DNA from: DATMQA01 sp035566895
GTDB lineage: Bacteria > Verrucomicrobiota > Verrucomicrobiia > Limisphaerales > UBA8199
DNA length: 44,015 nucleotides
Assembly (NCBI GenBank): GCA_035566895.1
Contig: DATMQA010000085.1
Coordinates: 1 to 44,015, forward strand
Direction of reading: 5' to 3'
Part shown: in pieces, positions 1 to 6,823 of the stretch
How the letters are laid out: each line of letters opens with the position of its first letter
How positions within the stretch are numbered: the first letter of the stretch is position 1
Program-made: the position numbers and the translations under genes
Notes under the pieces: generated by a model
What the model was told of the DNA's origin: nothing
The model's input: only the letters and a program-made list of their open reading frames with translations
Database searches by the model: none

Positions 1-126
1 GCAAGTTCACGTTGAGTTCGTTCATTGCGCCCAAGAGCAGCACAGGCTGCCCCATACGCAATGCTCCCCTCAAAGTGGCTGGTTTTCATTCGACCCGTTG
101 TGGCTGGTTTTGACTGACCGCTGACA
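1..126 (-). mobile_element. Possible IS21-like insertion sequence end (partial, runs off left edge)
   Basis: The 12-mer GTGGCTGGTTTT occurs twice, at 75-86 and 100-111, 25 bp apart. Read on the minus strand, the block starts TGTCAGCGGTCAGTC at 126 and continues into AAAACCAGCCAC repeats. A TG-starting end followed by repeated CCAGCCAC boxes is reminiscent of IS21-family termini. No transposase is present in the window, and the matching second end and target duplication cannot be seen, so this is pattern recognition only. Confidence 0.4.
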
Positions 127-235
127 CGTCCAACTGTGAAGAAACTTTGTTCTGACCCCCGATTGACCCCCGATCGGAATCCGACCACCATCCATCATCC
201 GTCTCCCTCGTCCAGCGACAGCGACAGACCTGCGT

Positions 236-857
236 TTAAGGCCGGCGCCCCCAGAACTTCATTTCCTCATCTAGCTCCTTGGCGAAAAACTGCGGAAGGC
301 CCGCCTCTGTAGGGCAATCGTACCGACCTGTGTACGGAGTTGCGTCCCTCTCGCCAGTTTTCACCTCATAAAAGATCAGCTGACCCACAAGTAACCCCGG
401 ATATAAAGTGATCGGGCTGTCGCTCAAGTTTGCAAGTTCCAGAGTCAAGCATCCCTTAAACCCGGGCTGCACTACAGATGCTGTCGCCACCACCAACCCC
501 AGCCTCCCCCATGAAGATCGGCTCGCCACTTGGCAAAAAACCTTGAGCGGCAGCGAAACGTATTCGAGCGTGACGGCCAGAATGAGTTGATTCGGATGCA
601 GCACAAATTTCGGAGTGGTACTTTAGCCTGCATCGATCATAAACTCTTTTCTCTACCTGTTGGGCCTGTATCGGGCTCGTAACATCATGGCTACTAACGA
701 AGGTTCGGCGAGGAATTACGATTGAGGAACCCAACCGGATGTCGATAGAGGCTGGGCCTATCTGAGACAGCGACAGCAGCGGGGTAATAATCAACTTTTT
801 GCTGTAATCGGTCTGCGCGATTAGCTCCTCAAGGGCTTCTTTGCTGAGAACGCTCAT
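236..857 (-). pseudogene. dCTP deaminase-like protein, broken by a frameshift
   Basis: Two overlapping frames together encode one dCTP deaminase/dUTPase-superfamily protein of about 207 residues (the family is usually near 190). The N-terminal frame starts at ATG 857 and reads correctly to about residue 83 (ends YHSE). The rest continues in the next frame as KFVLHPNQ. One extra base in the A/T run at 605-612 would restore the reading frame. The C-terminal part has the family signatures: SRSSWGRLGL (substrate-binding Ser and Arg), a PGFKG turn, LTLELAN containing the expected catalytic Glu, and a GQLIFYE strand. The gene begins 2 bp after the metallopeptidase stop codon and so is the last gene of that operon. 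Known family members make dUMP or dUTP from dCTP, and some divergent ones deplete nucleotides during phage infection. It may be a true pseudogene or a sequencing error in a short homopolymer. Confidence 0.8.
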
Positions 858-859
858 GG

Positions 860-2284
860 CTAGTGATCAGCCTCCCACCTTTTGAACTCACCCTGAATAT
901 ACGATACCTCCAAGGCCTTGGCGGTGAGCCGCTCCACTTTCTGGATGTCCCGGTAAATTTCATCGGGACCAGAAGTGTTGTCGCTCGTTGAGAGAACATG
1001 AACTCGGTAGATGGCGGAGGCGTTCAGTATCGCCGAAAAGGAAGCTGGAACGCCCAGCAAAGTATTATTCGGAATGATGTTTGGGAGAATATCTTTTTCC
1101 AACCGGCGAAGAAGCTGAAACACGTCCTCAGTCGAAACTGGTGGGAATTCCTTGTCCTTCATGTTGCTCGTCAGGAATTCGTTCCAACAACGCGCGACAA
1201 ACCCCTCCAAGGCCACTTTCAGTTGGCCCAAATGCTTCGTAATGGCTGACTCCACTGCCAATCGGTCGTTATCCGGATCAGAAAACGCCGAAACCTCGAC
1301 CCGATCCGCCGAGTGGTCAGCGGTGATTGTTGACAAATACGAGGACATTTCACAAAGGTCGCCTTTTTCCAGCGCCTTGAACACCCTATTCGCCTCTGCC
1401 TCAAACGACGCTGTCCTCTCGCGCTTCCTCAAACAATGAAATCGAAAATGATAGCTGGGGTAAGCATGGATGCTCGCCGCAGTCGGGGTAAGGCCTGCCC
1501 GCCAAGTGCCTTGGTCAACTCCCCACGCCATTTCGTGCAAGGACAGCAGGAACGCCGGGCCCGAAATCAGGAATCCAATCAGATCGCAAAACAATTCGGT
1601 CGCGATGCCTCTGATAATCAATGCGGTCTTGGTCTTCCGCTTCTGCACCAGGGCGGGGTCCAATCGGGTCAACTCGGAAACAATCAGCTTGTACACGCCA
1701 TCACATTCACTTGCCAGCAATTTGAGGATCGCCTCCTTACGAGACCGGTACAACGCGTGCCCAAATTCGTGGCCGATATTGGCATAAAGTGGCAAGTTCT
1801 CATCCTCCAGCGAGGCGAGCTGCAGGCAATACAGATTTTGGCCCTTCAAAATCTTTTCGACCTCAGATGGGGGCAAAACCTTTTCGATCAACCGTTTCAA
1901 CCGAAAGGAGAATGAGCCGATTCCGTAATTGTGCTCAGTCATCACTGAGTAGAAAATCTGAGCCTCGCCTGAGGGAAAGAACTGTTTCCAGATGTGATCG
2001 CAACAACTGACCAACGGCCAAGCAATATGCGCATTGTTTGATGCCTCGATCTCTTCGACTAAGGTCTGAATTTGAATCAGAGAACTATACAGGGCCTCTG
2101 GATTCATTGGCGGCCAAAAGGCCGGATTCCCGAGCGCAGTTAACGCCGCCAACAAGAGAGTTCGCGCCTGCTCGGAGGAAGGCGTAGGGAATTCGCCACC
2201 GTCAACTTGCACTACGCGTTTCTTGGTCTTTTGAACTAGAGCAAGCGACTTTGAGAATACCAACGATTCAGGGTCAGAACCCAT
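860..2284 (-). CDS. Zinc metallopeptidase (HEFGH, gluzincin-like), 474 aa
   Basis: The zinc-binding motif HEFGH lies at residues 172-176, inside a helix (ANIGHEFGHALY). About 55 residues later comes ATELFCD, whose E230-x3-D234 spacing fits the third zinc ligand and supporting Asp of gluzincins. The sequence between the two motifs is helical and has no signal peptide or clear membrane span, so a cytoplasmic enzyme is likely. The first 160 residues are unrecognised. It sits 22 bp after a helical hypothetical gene and 2 bp before the dCTP-deaminase-like gene, so the three are surely co-transcribed. A soluble protease coupled to a nucleotide enzyme and a helical partner inside a defence-type island suggests a substrate- or infection-triggered role. 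That role is inference; the substrate is unknown. Confidence 0.75.
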   Translation of the reverse strand: MGSDPESLVFSKSLALVQKTKKRVVQVDGGEFPTPSSEQARTLLLAALTALGNPAFWPPMNPEALYSSLIQIQTLVEEIEASNNAHIAWPLVSCCDHIWKQFFPSGEAQIFYSVMTEHNYGIGSFSFRLKRLIEKVLPPSEVEKILKGQNLYCLQLASLEDENLPLYANIGHEFGHALYRSRKEAILKLLASECDGVYKLIVSELTRLDPALVQKRKTKTALIIRGIATELFCDLIGFLISGPAFLLSLHEMAWGVDQGTWRAGLTPTAASIHAYPSYHFRFHCLRKRERTASFEAEANRVFKALEKGDLCEMSSYLSTITADHSADRVEVSAFSDPDNDRLAVESAITKHLGQLKVALEGFVARCWNEFLTSNMKDKEFPPVSTEDVFQLLRRLEKDILPNIIPNNTLLGVPASFSAILNASAIYRVHVLSTSDNTSGPDEIYRDIQKVERLTAKALEVSYIQGEFKRWEADH

Positions 2285-2306
2285 CGCCAGACCTTAGCAG
2301 CGGCTC

Positions 2307-2777
2307 CTAACTTAGCAAAGCAGTTTCGGTGCGGACCAGCAGTTCTGAGAGAACCGCGTGAAGGATTTTGAACTCATCCTCGGGGGGGTTGCTGGGAAAT
2401 AGATTCCCCAAGAGCTTCCCGAGGTACTCCTCCAGGGCAGTGATGAGCTTGAGCGTCTTTTCCTTGAACCCAAGCTTTCCAGCCCGGTGCCACTGTTCAA
2501 AAACCGGGAGGCCCTTCAGCAGTTGACGTAAATCAACATCCAAAGAATATCGGGGCTCGGCCGAAGCGAGCGACAAAAACTCGCCCTGCTCTGTCGGCTT
2601 TGGGTCCAGTTCAGCACGGAGGAAATCGATCAGGGAGCGGAGTCTGGCCTGGTCCAGTTCGGCGAGATCGCCCCTCGCAGTTGCTTTCATTGCCCGTTCC
2701 AGCGCGTGTCGCATCGACTTTAGCTCGCTCCAAAGCGCCGCGTAAGGACCGGTATTTGCTATGGCTTGCGGTATCAT
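2307..2777 (-). CDS. Hypothetical helical protein, 156 aa
   Basis: I do not recognise the family. The start was set at ATG 2777 (protein begins MIPQAIANTG) because a strong Shine-Dalgarno GGAGGA lies 5 bp upstream. A longer reading from 2843 has no such signal. The protein is predicted to be almost entirely helical, with charged, leucine-rich segments (residues 14-55 and 100-156), no signal peptide and no membrane span. It lies between the ribbon-helix-helix gene (110 bp upstream) and the metallopeptidase (22 bp downstream), all on the same strand. An adaptor, inhibitor or target-recognition partner of the metallopeptidase is possible but not shown by the sequence. Confidence 0.65.
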   Translation of the reverse strand: MIPQAIANTGPYAALWSELKSMRHALERAMKATARGDLAELDQARLRSLIDFLRAELDPKPTEQGEFLSLASAEPRYSLDVDLRQLLKGLPVFEQWHRAGKLGFKEKTLKLITALEEYLGKLLGNLFPSNPPEDEFKILHAVLSELLVRTETALLS

Positions 2778-2782
2778 AATGC

Positions 2783-2788
2783 TCCTCC
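2783..2788 (-). promoter_or_regulatory. Strong ribosome binding site deciding the start at 2777
   Basis: GGAGGA on the minus strand is separated by 5 bases (gcatt) from ATG 2777. It argues against the upstream in-frame ATG at 2843. Confidence 0.8.
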
Positions 2789-2886
2789 AGTTAGGGTTGA
2801 GTTCACGCATCTGCCAATGGAAAGTTGTTGGAAACTTATCCACCTTGTTCCAGCACTCCAGCTCGGAGGCACTTTTAACACTCCTC

Positions 2887-3093
2887 TCACAATTCGGTCA
2901 CCCCGCCTTTCTTCACAATTGTGCCCTCACGGATCAAATGTCGCACCGCCTCGGTGATTAAACGTTCCGCGGCCTCGGCACGATTATTTCCGTAGTACCC
3001 GGTCAGCACAACCTTGTCCAGATCGGCACAAAGCATGGCGTTTGTGGAGATCGTGATCTGCTCGGTTGCTATTTTGTTTTTCGACCGGGGCAT
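2887..3093 (-). CDS. Ribbon-helix-helix DNA-binding protein, 68 aa
   Basis: The short protein has the Arc/MetJ-type RHH layout. A basic N-terminus (MPRSKNK) is followed by a beta strand QITISTN (residues 12-18), a first helix with LCADLDKVV, a turn TGYYGNNRAEAA, and a second helix AERLITEAVRHLI. Proteins of this kind bind DNA as dimers of dimers through the strand and usually repress their own promoter. Three half-sites spaced 11 bp lie 9 bp upstream of the start codon, which supports autoregulation. It is the first gene of the minus-strand set that continues with the helical protein, metallopeptidase and dCTP-deaminase-like gene. An antitoxin role is possible, but no toxin is evident next to it. 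Confidence 0.75.
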   Translation of the reverse strand: MPRSKNKIATEQITISTNAMLCADLDKVVLTGYYGNNRAEAAERLITEAVRHLIREGTIVKKGGVTEL

Positions 3094-3101
3094 TCTTTTT
3101 C

Positions 3102-3135
3102 AAATAACTATAGCATAGTTATGCCATAGTTATTT
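3102..3135 (-). promoter_or_regulatory. Predicted RHH operator: three ATAGTTAT half-sites with 11-bp period
   Basis: The octamer ATAGTTAT occurs as its reverse complement at 3104-3111 and directly at 3115-3122 and 3126-3133. The starts are exactly 11 bp apart, about one helical turn. The outer copies form a perfect 10-bp inverted repeat, AAATAACTAT (3102-3111) and ATAGTTATTT (3126-3135). The block begins 9 bp upstream of the RHH gene start and is AT-rich in GC-rich surroundings, so it probably also overlaps the promoter. Confidence 0.7.
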
Positions 3136-3556
3136 TCGAGGGCAACAGGAATCTTTTACGTTAAACCACAGCAGACACGTCCCATGAGCGACCCCCTGCA
3201 AACGACAGCAATTAGGCCCCAAATCCTGAGCGGCGTCACTTCATCCCTTCACCAACCGCACAAATCCACTCCCGCCTTCGATACGACGCACCGAACTGTA
3301 CAAGTATCGCTTGTGCAACGTGTGAGATGATTGATTGGGCCAAGGCAAAGGGCTTCGTGCTGTTCACCGAAAACCGCTGAATGGAGTTCGGGTGCCTGGT
3401 CATCGTTCGGAAGGGAGGTGAATGATTCCAGTTCGCGGGCATGAGCGACCCCTCCACACGCCTGAAGGCACGAACGATGAGCTAGCCAGAACGACTTGGA
3501 GAGCTTTTTCGCCAAGGCAGACTTCCCTTCGCCCGTTTTCCGGCCACGGTAAAAGA
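3136..3556. other. Non-coding gap between the RHH operon and the Bil operon
   Basis: No reading frame here has convincing coding features. The 13-mer CATGAGCGACCCC is repeated at 3183-3195 and 3440-3452, which may mark an old insertion or deletion junction. Short overlapping minus-strand frames at 3236-3515 lack ribosome binding sites and recognisable motifs. Confidence 0.45.
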
Positions 3557-4927
3557 TTATTGGATTTCAATGTACCCGGACCTCGCGAACCGATTCTGGT
3601 AAACCTCCTCTAAAAGCACGACCCCATGCGGGTCGTTACCCCGTAGATGTGCCTTGATCAGTTCGCATCGCACCCCAGCGTGGAGCCCTCGGAGAAGTTC
3701 CCCGACGACCAGCGCCCCTGCATAAGCCCCGACGAAAGAGGAGGAGATAGCTTTGCCCTCCAGGGTCGCTAGGAGGATTCCACAATCCTCCAAATCTCCG
3801 AACGCCTTTGCCAGGGCACCCCCGCGAGCCGGGCCGGTACCACCAGCACCCTCACCCCAAATCTCACTGGCTTTTTGAGAAGACCCAGGGAACGTGTGCA
3901 GCACAACATCATCAAAGTTTTCCGTGGTCCCGCCTAGCCCGCACTCCACAACCAAATCGAAACCGGCCCCTTCAAGCAGGCTTCTCGATTTCACGTTGTC
4001 GAAGCCGCAAAGCGCGATGAACGGTTCTTCCCCGCTCCTTTTCGTCAGTTCGTCAAACGGCCTCTCAACAATCCGGGTTCCGAATCCCCTGGCCTCCAGC
4101 CAACTACCGCACAACCGCGTCTTGTATTGGCCGGGAGACCCCTCGCCACAAAGCAGACCTGCATTCCAGTTCGCCGCGACCACCCGGTCGAAATCCTGTA
4201 AGAACACCGTCGCTGGTCTGGAGCGCGGATATGGCAGCAAACCCAGGTTCCAAAGGTAGGCCTGACCCAAGTGGCCCAGCCCGAGAAGCCACAACTTCAA
4301 GGGCAGCAGTTCCAACCGTGGCCCAGCGGCTTCCGCACTCAGCCAGTCCAAATCTGGCCGCCACAGGGAAACGCCTTGCGGCCCCTCAACAAATCGGCTG
4401 CTCAACCCCGTCACACGCAAGAACCCTTTCGCCACGCCCAGCGCACCGGCCAGCACCCCGCCTAGGGCGAAGTCTTGTGGACTGTCCACCGAAACCGCCT
4501 GCTCCGCTGGCGCAACCCCGCCCCGCCATCCGCTGCATAGAACCGTGAGGCCATCCTCCACCGGGCTGCTTGCCCCTCCAAAATAAAGAGTGTGCGCCGC
4601 AGGTGAGAACGGCGGCTTCGCCATCGTCGCACCGACTTCCACCGCCAAGCCATTCAAAGACCCCGCAGCCGGCCACGGCAGAAGGCAGGGCACTTCAGAC
4701 GGCATCGAAACCGAGACACCGCCCAAAAAACTCCGCTTGCCCACGTTGACCGCTGTTAGCAGGGCCGCCTGCAAAGCAACCGAGGTGCGGATTTTTTCAT
4801 CACACACCAAGTTCAAACGGAGCCCTTCCAGAATCCCGAGGGCCTCCGCATACGTGCATCGGTGCCTCTCAATGATTGCCCGCGATAACCGGCAAAAGCT
4901 GTCCTCACTCGGCGCTTGCTCTTTCAT
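3557..4927 (-). CDS. bilD: BilD-like E1 ubiquitin-activating enzyme, 456 aa
   Basis: This is a ThiF/E1-fold adenylating enzyme expected to activate the C-terminal glycine of the Ubl using ATP and to carry it as a thioester. The nucleotide-binding Rossmann loop GLGHLG is at residues 216-221, and the acidic LQDFDRV segment (D247) follows, then VVAANWNAG, which corresponds to the N-x-R region of E1s. A candidate catalytic cysteine is C382 in GDLEDCGILL, in the crossover region before the last helix. Residues 1-205 form an extra N-terminal domain, as expected for the inactive half of these bacterial E1s. The start overlaps the stop of the JAMM gene by 4 bp (ATGA), so translation is coupled. It is the last gene of the four-gene operon, matching the published bilABCD order. 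Unlike type II CBASS, no cyclase or CD-NTase is nearby. Confidence 0.88.
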   Translation of the reverse strand: MKEQAPSEDSFCRLSRAIIERHRCTYAEALGILEGLRLNLVCDEKIRTSVALQAALLTAVNVGKRSFLGGVSVSMPSEVPCLLPWPAAGSLNGLAVEVGATMAKPPFSPAAHTLYFGGASSPVEDGLTVLCSGWRGGVAPAEQAVSVDSPQDFALGGVLAGALGVAKGFLRVTGLSSRFVEGPQGVSLWRPDLDWLSAEAAGPRLELLPLKLWLLGLGHLGQAYLWNLGLLPYPRSRPATVFLQDFDRVVAANWNAGLLCGEGSPGQYKTRLCGSWLEARGFGTRIVERPFDELTKRSGEEPFIALCGFDNVKSRSLLEGAGFDLVVECGLGGTTENFDDVVLHTFPGSSQKASEIWGEGAGGTGPARGGALAKAFGDLEDCGILLATLEGKAISSSFVGAYAGALVVGELLRGLHAGVRCELIKAHLRGNDPHGVVLLEEVYQNRFARSGYIEIQ

Positions 4928-5394
4928 AAAACGGGTAGTTTCACCCTGCCAGACTTCGCGCTATAGGTACGCCATTCGTGATCGCCAAGATACTCGTACA
5001 CGCCGACGCCCTTTAGCGACGCCCGGTTTCCCTTGGCAAAGTTCGGCACGATCAGCGCGACATGTCCCGGCGTCTCAATCATAGGGTTGGTCTGGTCCGT
5101 CACGCTCTGGCCCGTCCACTTCCCGCCATGCGTGTGGACATCCGCCAAAACCTGCATCTTATGCCGCTGGCAGTAATTCCAGAGCGGCACGAAGCACTCA
5201 CCTTGAAACGAAATGATGCCCGTGTCCAGAGCAGTGGGGTCCAGATCATCGTAAGGGATGAAATGCTTGATCTTGCAGCCGCCCACATTTCCGAGCAGGA
5301 ACGCCCCGCTCTCCCTGACACCGGCTCCGCGCCGCTTGAGCTCCGCCATCAGCTTCCGCCAGAGGAGCAATGATATCCTCAGATTAGTTTTCAT
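4924..5394 (-). CDS. bilC: BilC-like JAB/JAMM metalloprotease (deubiquitinase), 156 aa
   Basis: A single-domain JAMM isopeptidase, expected to release the Ubl from targets or from misloaded conjugates. All catalytic parts are visible: the upstream Glu in VRESGAF (E28), HTH at residues 87-89, S97, and D100, giving the canonical HxHx10D spacing. These residues bind one zinc ion and activate water. The protein has no membrane span or signal peptide. It starts inside the last 11 bp of the E2 gene and ends in an ATGA overlap with the E1 gene. Because the Ubl is encoded with an already exposed C-terminal Gly, this enzyme is probably a deconjugase rather than a maturation protease; that is inference. 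Confidence 0.9.
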   Translation of the reverse strand: MKTNLRISLLLWRKLMAELKRRGAGVRESGAFLLGNVGGCKIKHFIPYDDLDPTALDTGIISFQGECFVPLWNYCQRHKMQVLADVHTHGGKWTGQSVTDQTNPMIETPGHVALIVPNFAKGNRASLKGVGVYEYLGDHEWRTYSAKSGRVKLPVL

Positions 5395-5851
5395 GTTCAG
5401 CCGGATTCACGCACGCATAAACGAACTCCAAATACCTCACGATTGTGAAGGTCGGTTGCCACCACCACTGCGGGCACATGCCTCTCCAGGTGTCATGCCC
5501 CTGCATGGCCATCCTGTCGCAGGGAGAGTATAGCGCGTCCTGCTTCCAGGCTGGATTGAACACAACCGAAATGCCATCCCCCCGCGGCCATCGCGGCACC
5601 GGGAGCCTACAATTACCGGCCGCATCCCACGGGCCAGCCGTTGGCGCCTCCTGCGAGTAGCCGGTGGTATCGAATCGCAGATACACGCGCTCGTCAGGAA
5701 CGAATCGCTTGTCCCCGCGGACCCAAAACACCGGATGGCTCAGGTCCACCGTTTCAAGCGTGCCATGCAGGCCCCATTTGCCCGCATCAGCGCCGGCAAG
5801 AAACGGAGCGCCTTCCATGTGTGCCTTGAGCAGGCTTTCGTTCGGTTTCAT
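5384..5851 (-). CDS. bilB: BilB-like E2 conjugating enzyme, 155 aa
   Basis: Expected to take the activated Ubl from the E1 and transfer it to a target. The sequence has an E2-like order: N-terminal helix, beta strands with HPVFWVRG and VYLRFDTTGY, a proline-rich stretch ending PRWPRGDGISVVF, then ALYSPCDRMAM followed by a Trp-rich C-terminal helix. C111 in SPCDR is the best candidate catalytic cysteine; C81, C126 and C147 are alternatives. The start was put at ATG 5851 because it overlaps the bilA stop codon as ATGA. A longer frame from 5896 would run 49 bp back into bilA. The assignment rests on the order within the operon as well as on the sequence, because bacterial E2s are divergent. No separate E3 is present. 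Confidence 0.82.
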   Translation of the reverse strand: MKPNESLLKAHMEGAPFLAGADAGKWGLHGTLETVDLSHPVFWVRGDKRFVPDERVYLRFDTTGYSQEAPTAGPWDAAGNCRLPVPRWPRGDGISVVFNPAWKQDALYSPCDRMAMQGHDTWRGMCPQWWWQPTFTIVRYLEFVYACVNPAEHEN

Positions 5852-6348
5852 CCTTGGAAGCGCACTCGCGGGACAAGACACAGCTTGAGCTCGCATTTTG
5901 GTGACTGAACGAACGACCCGATATGCTGGTCGCCCAGCAACTCGGTCTGCGGGGGGTCAGCCAGTCGCAATACTTTGCTCTCAGCGTCCGCGCCCTTCAA
6001 CCCGAACGCGTCCACCGCCCATTTCAGCACCCGCTTAACCTTTGTCGATGGCGGAAACGCTTCGTCTTTCTCGACCCCGTTATAGTTCACCTCGACACGA
6101 ACGCGGTGGCACTTGTGGCAGTGGACGTGGTGACGGTGTTTCAGCCCACAATGCTCAATGGTGTCTTCCCGCTTGCAAGGTTCCCCTTCTTCCTCAGCAA
6201 AGATATGGAGTTCCTCCGAAGGCCCATCACACAACCCGGCCTCATAGATTTTCTTTAGGAGTTCCTCGACGGAAGCATCAGTGCCGACCTTTACCATGGT
6301 CGGCTCAGCATCCTTCGTCGAATGCACGAACAGTTCAATCTCGTTCAT
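5848..6348 (-). CDS. bilA: BilA-like tandem ubiquitin-like modifier, 166 aa
   Basis: Two beta-grasp ubiquitin-like units lie in tandem, as in ISG15. The first spans about residues 3-75 (IELFVHST strand, SVEELLKKIYEAG helix, acidic loop). The second spans about 82-164 (VRVEVNYNG, KVKRVLKWAVDAFG helix, KLCLVP last strand). The protein ends RVRFQG, with a single terminal glycine directly after the fold, which fits a modifier that needs no processing. A His/Cys-rich link between the two units (C67, H71, H73, H74, H76, C77, H78, C80, H81) could bind a metal. In the published Bil system the modifier is attached to a phage tail or fibre protein and blocks particle assembly. It is the first gene of the operon; no clear Shine-Dalgarno is visible before ATG 6348. 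Confidence 0.85.
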   Translation of the reverse strand: MNEIELFVHSTKDAEPTMVKVGTDASVEELLKKIYEAGLCDGPSEELHIFAEEEGEPCKREDTIEHCGLKHRHHVHCHKCHRVRVEVNYNGVEKDEAFPPSTKVKRVLKWAVDAFGLKGADAESKVLRLADPPQTELLGDQHIGSFVQSPKCELKLCLVPRVRFQG

Positions 6349-6484
6349 AATTTTGTCGTTCTGCGGCTGGCGTTATTACCAGCTTTCAACTAAGCGTATC
6401 ATGCATCGCTAAATATGTCAAGCATATGATTAAATTGCGTATAAAACGCTTGCTTTCCTTTGCAAAACGTGGGAAATTCTGACT
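6349..6484. promoter_or_regulatory. Divergent control region between bilA and the XRE regulator
   Basis: This 136-bp AT-rich gap must hold both the bilA promoter (minus strand) and the regulator promoter (plus strand). Two small inverted repeats may be operators: AGCG-n10-CGCT at about 6393-6410 and GCGT-n5-ACGC at about 6437-6449. The hexamer GCGTAT occurs in each. No -35/-10 pair can be assigned with confidence. Confidence 0.45.
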
Positions 6485-6823
6485 ATGAGAACTTTGGGCC
6501 AGGAATTACAGGCAGCGCGGAAACTGAAAAAGCTCTCCCTGCGCGAGGTTGAAGCCGCCACAGGGATTTCCAATCCCTATTTAAGCCAATTGGAGAACGA
6601 TAAAATACAGAAGCCGTCCCCCCAATTCCTTGGCAAACTCTCCTCCCTGTACGACCTTGACTTCCAGATCGTCATGGAAACCGCGGGCTACATCGCGCCG
6701 GGAAAAAGAGATGTCGGGCCAAAGACCTTTGCAGGAGACACACTGTTCAGCCAGGATTTAAGCGGGTCCGAGGAGGCACAACTCCTCGATTACCTCAGTT
6801 TCCTCCGTTCTAAGAAGAGCTAG
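6485..6823 (+). CDS. XRE/HipB-type helix-turn-helix regulator, 112 aa
   Basis: An N-terminal lambda-repressor-like HTH spans residues 5-60. It has the helix pair LREVEAATGIS-NPYLSQLEND, the typical scaffold and recognition helices, followed by KLSSLYDL. The C-terminal half contains a short extension (FSQDLSGSEEAQLLDYL) and no catalytic domain. It is divergent from bilA across 136 bp, so it is the natural candidate to repress the Bil operon and itself. Its 3' end overlaps the convergent small CDS at 6810 by 14 bp. Confidence 0.85.
   Translation: MRTLGQELQAARKLKKLSLREVEAATGISNPYLSQLENDKIQKPSPQFLGKLSSLYDLDFQIVMETAGYIAPGKRDVGPKTFAGDTLFSQDLSGSEEAQLLDYLSFLRSKKS

Noticed and set aside
3236..3515. 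Two overlapping 73- and 88-codon minus-strand frames
   Set aside because: Different frames over the same DNA, without start signals or motifs; coding cannot be supported.
3557..6348. Type II CBASS (Cap2/Cap3 with a cyclase)
   Set aside because: E1, E2 and JAMM are present, but there is a separate tandem Ubl gene, the E1 and E2 are not fused, and no CD-NTase or effector gene is nearby, so the Bil layout fits better.
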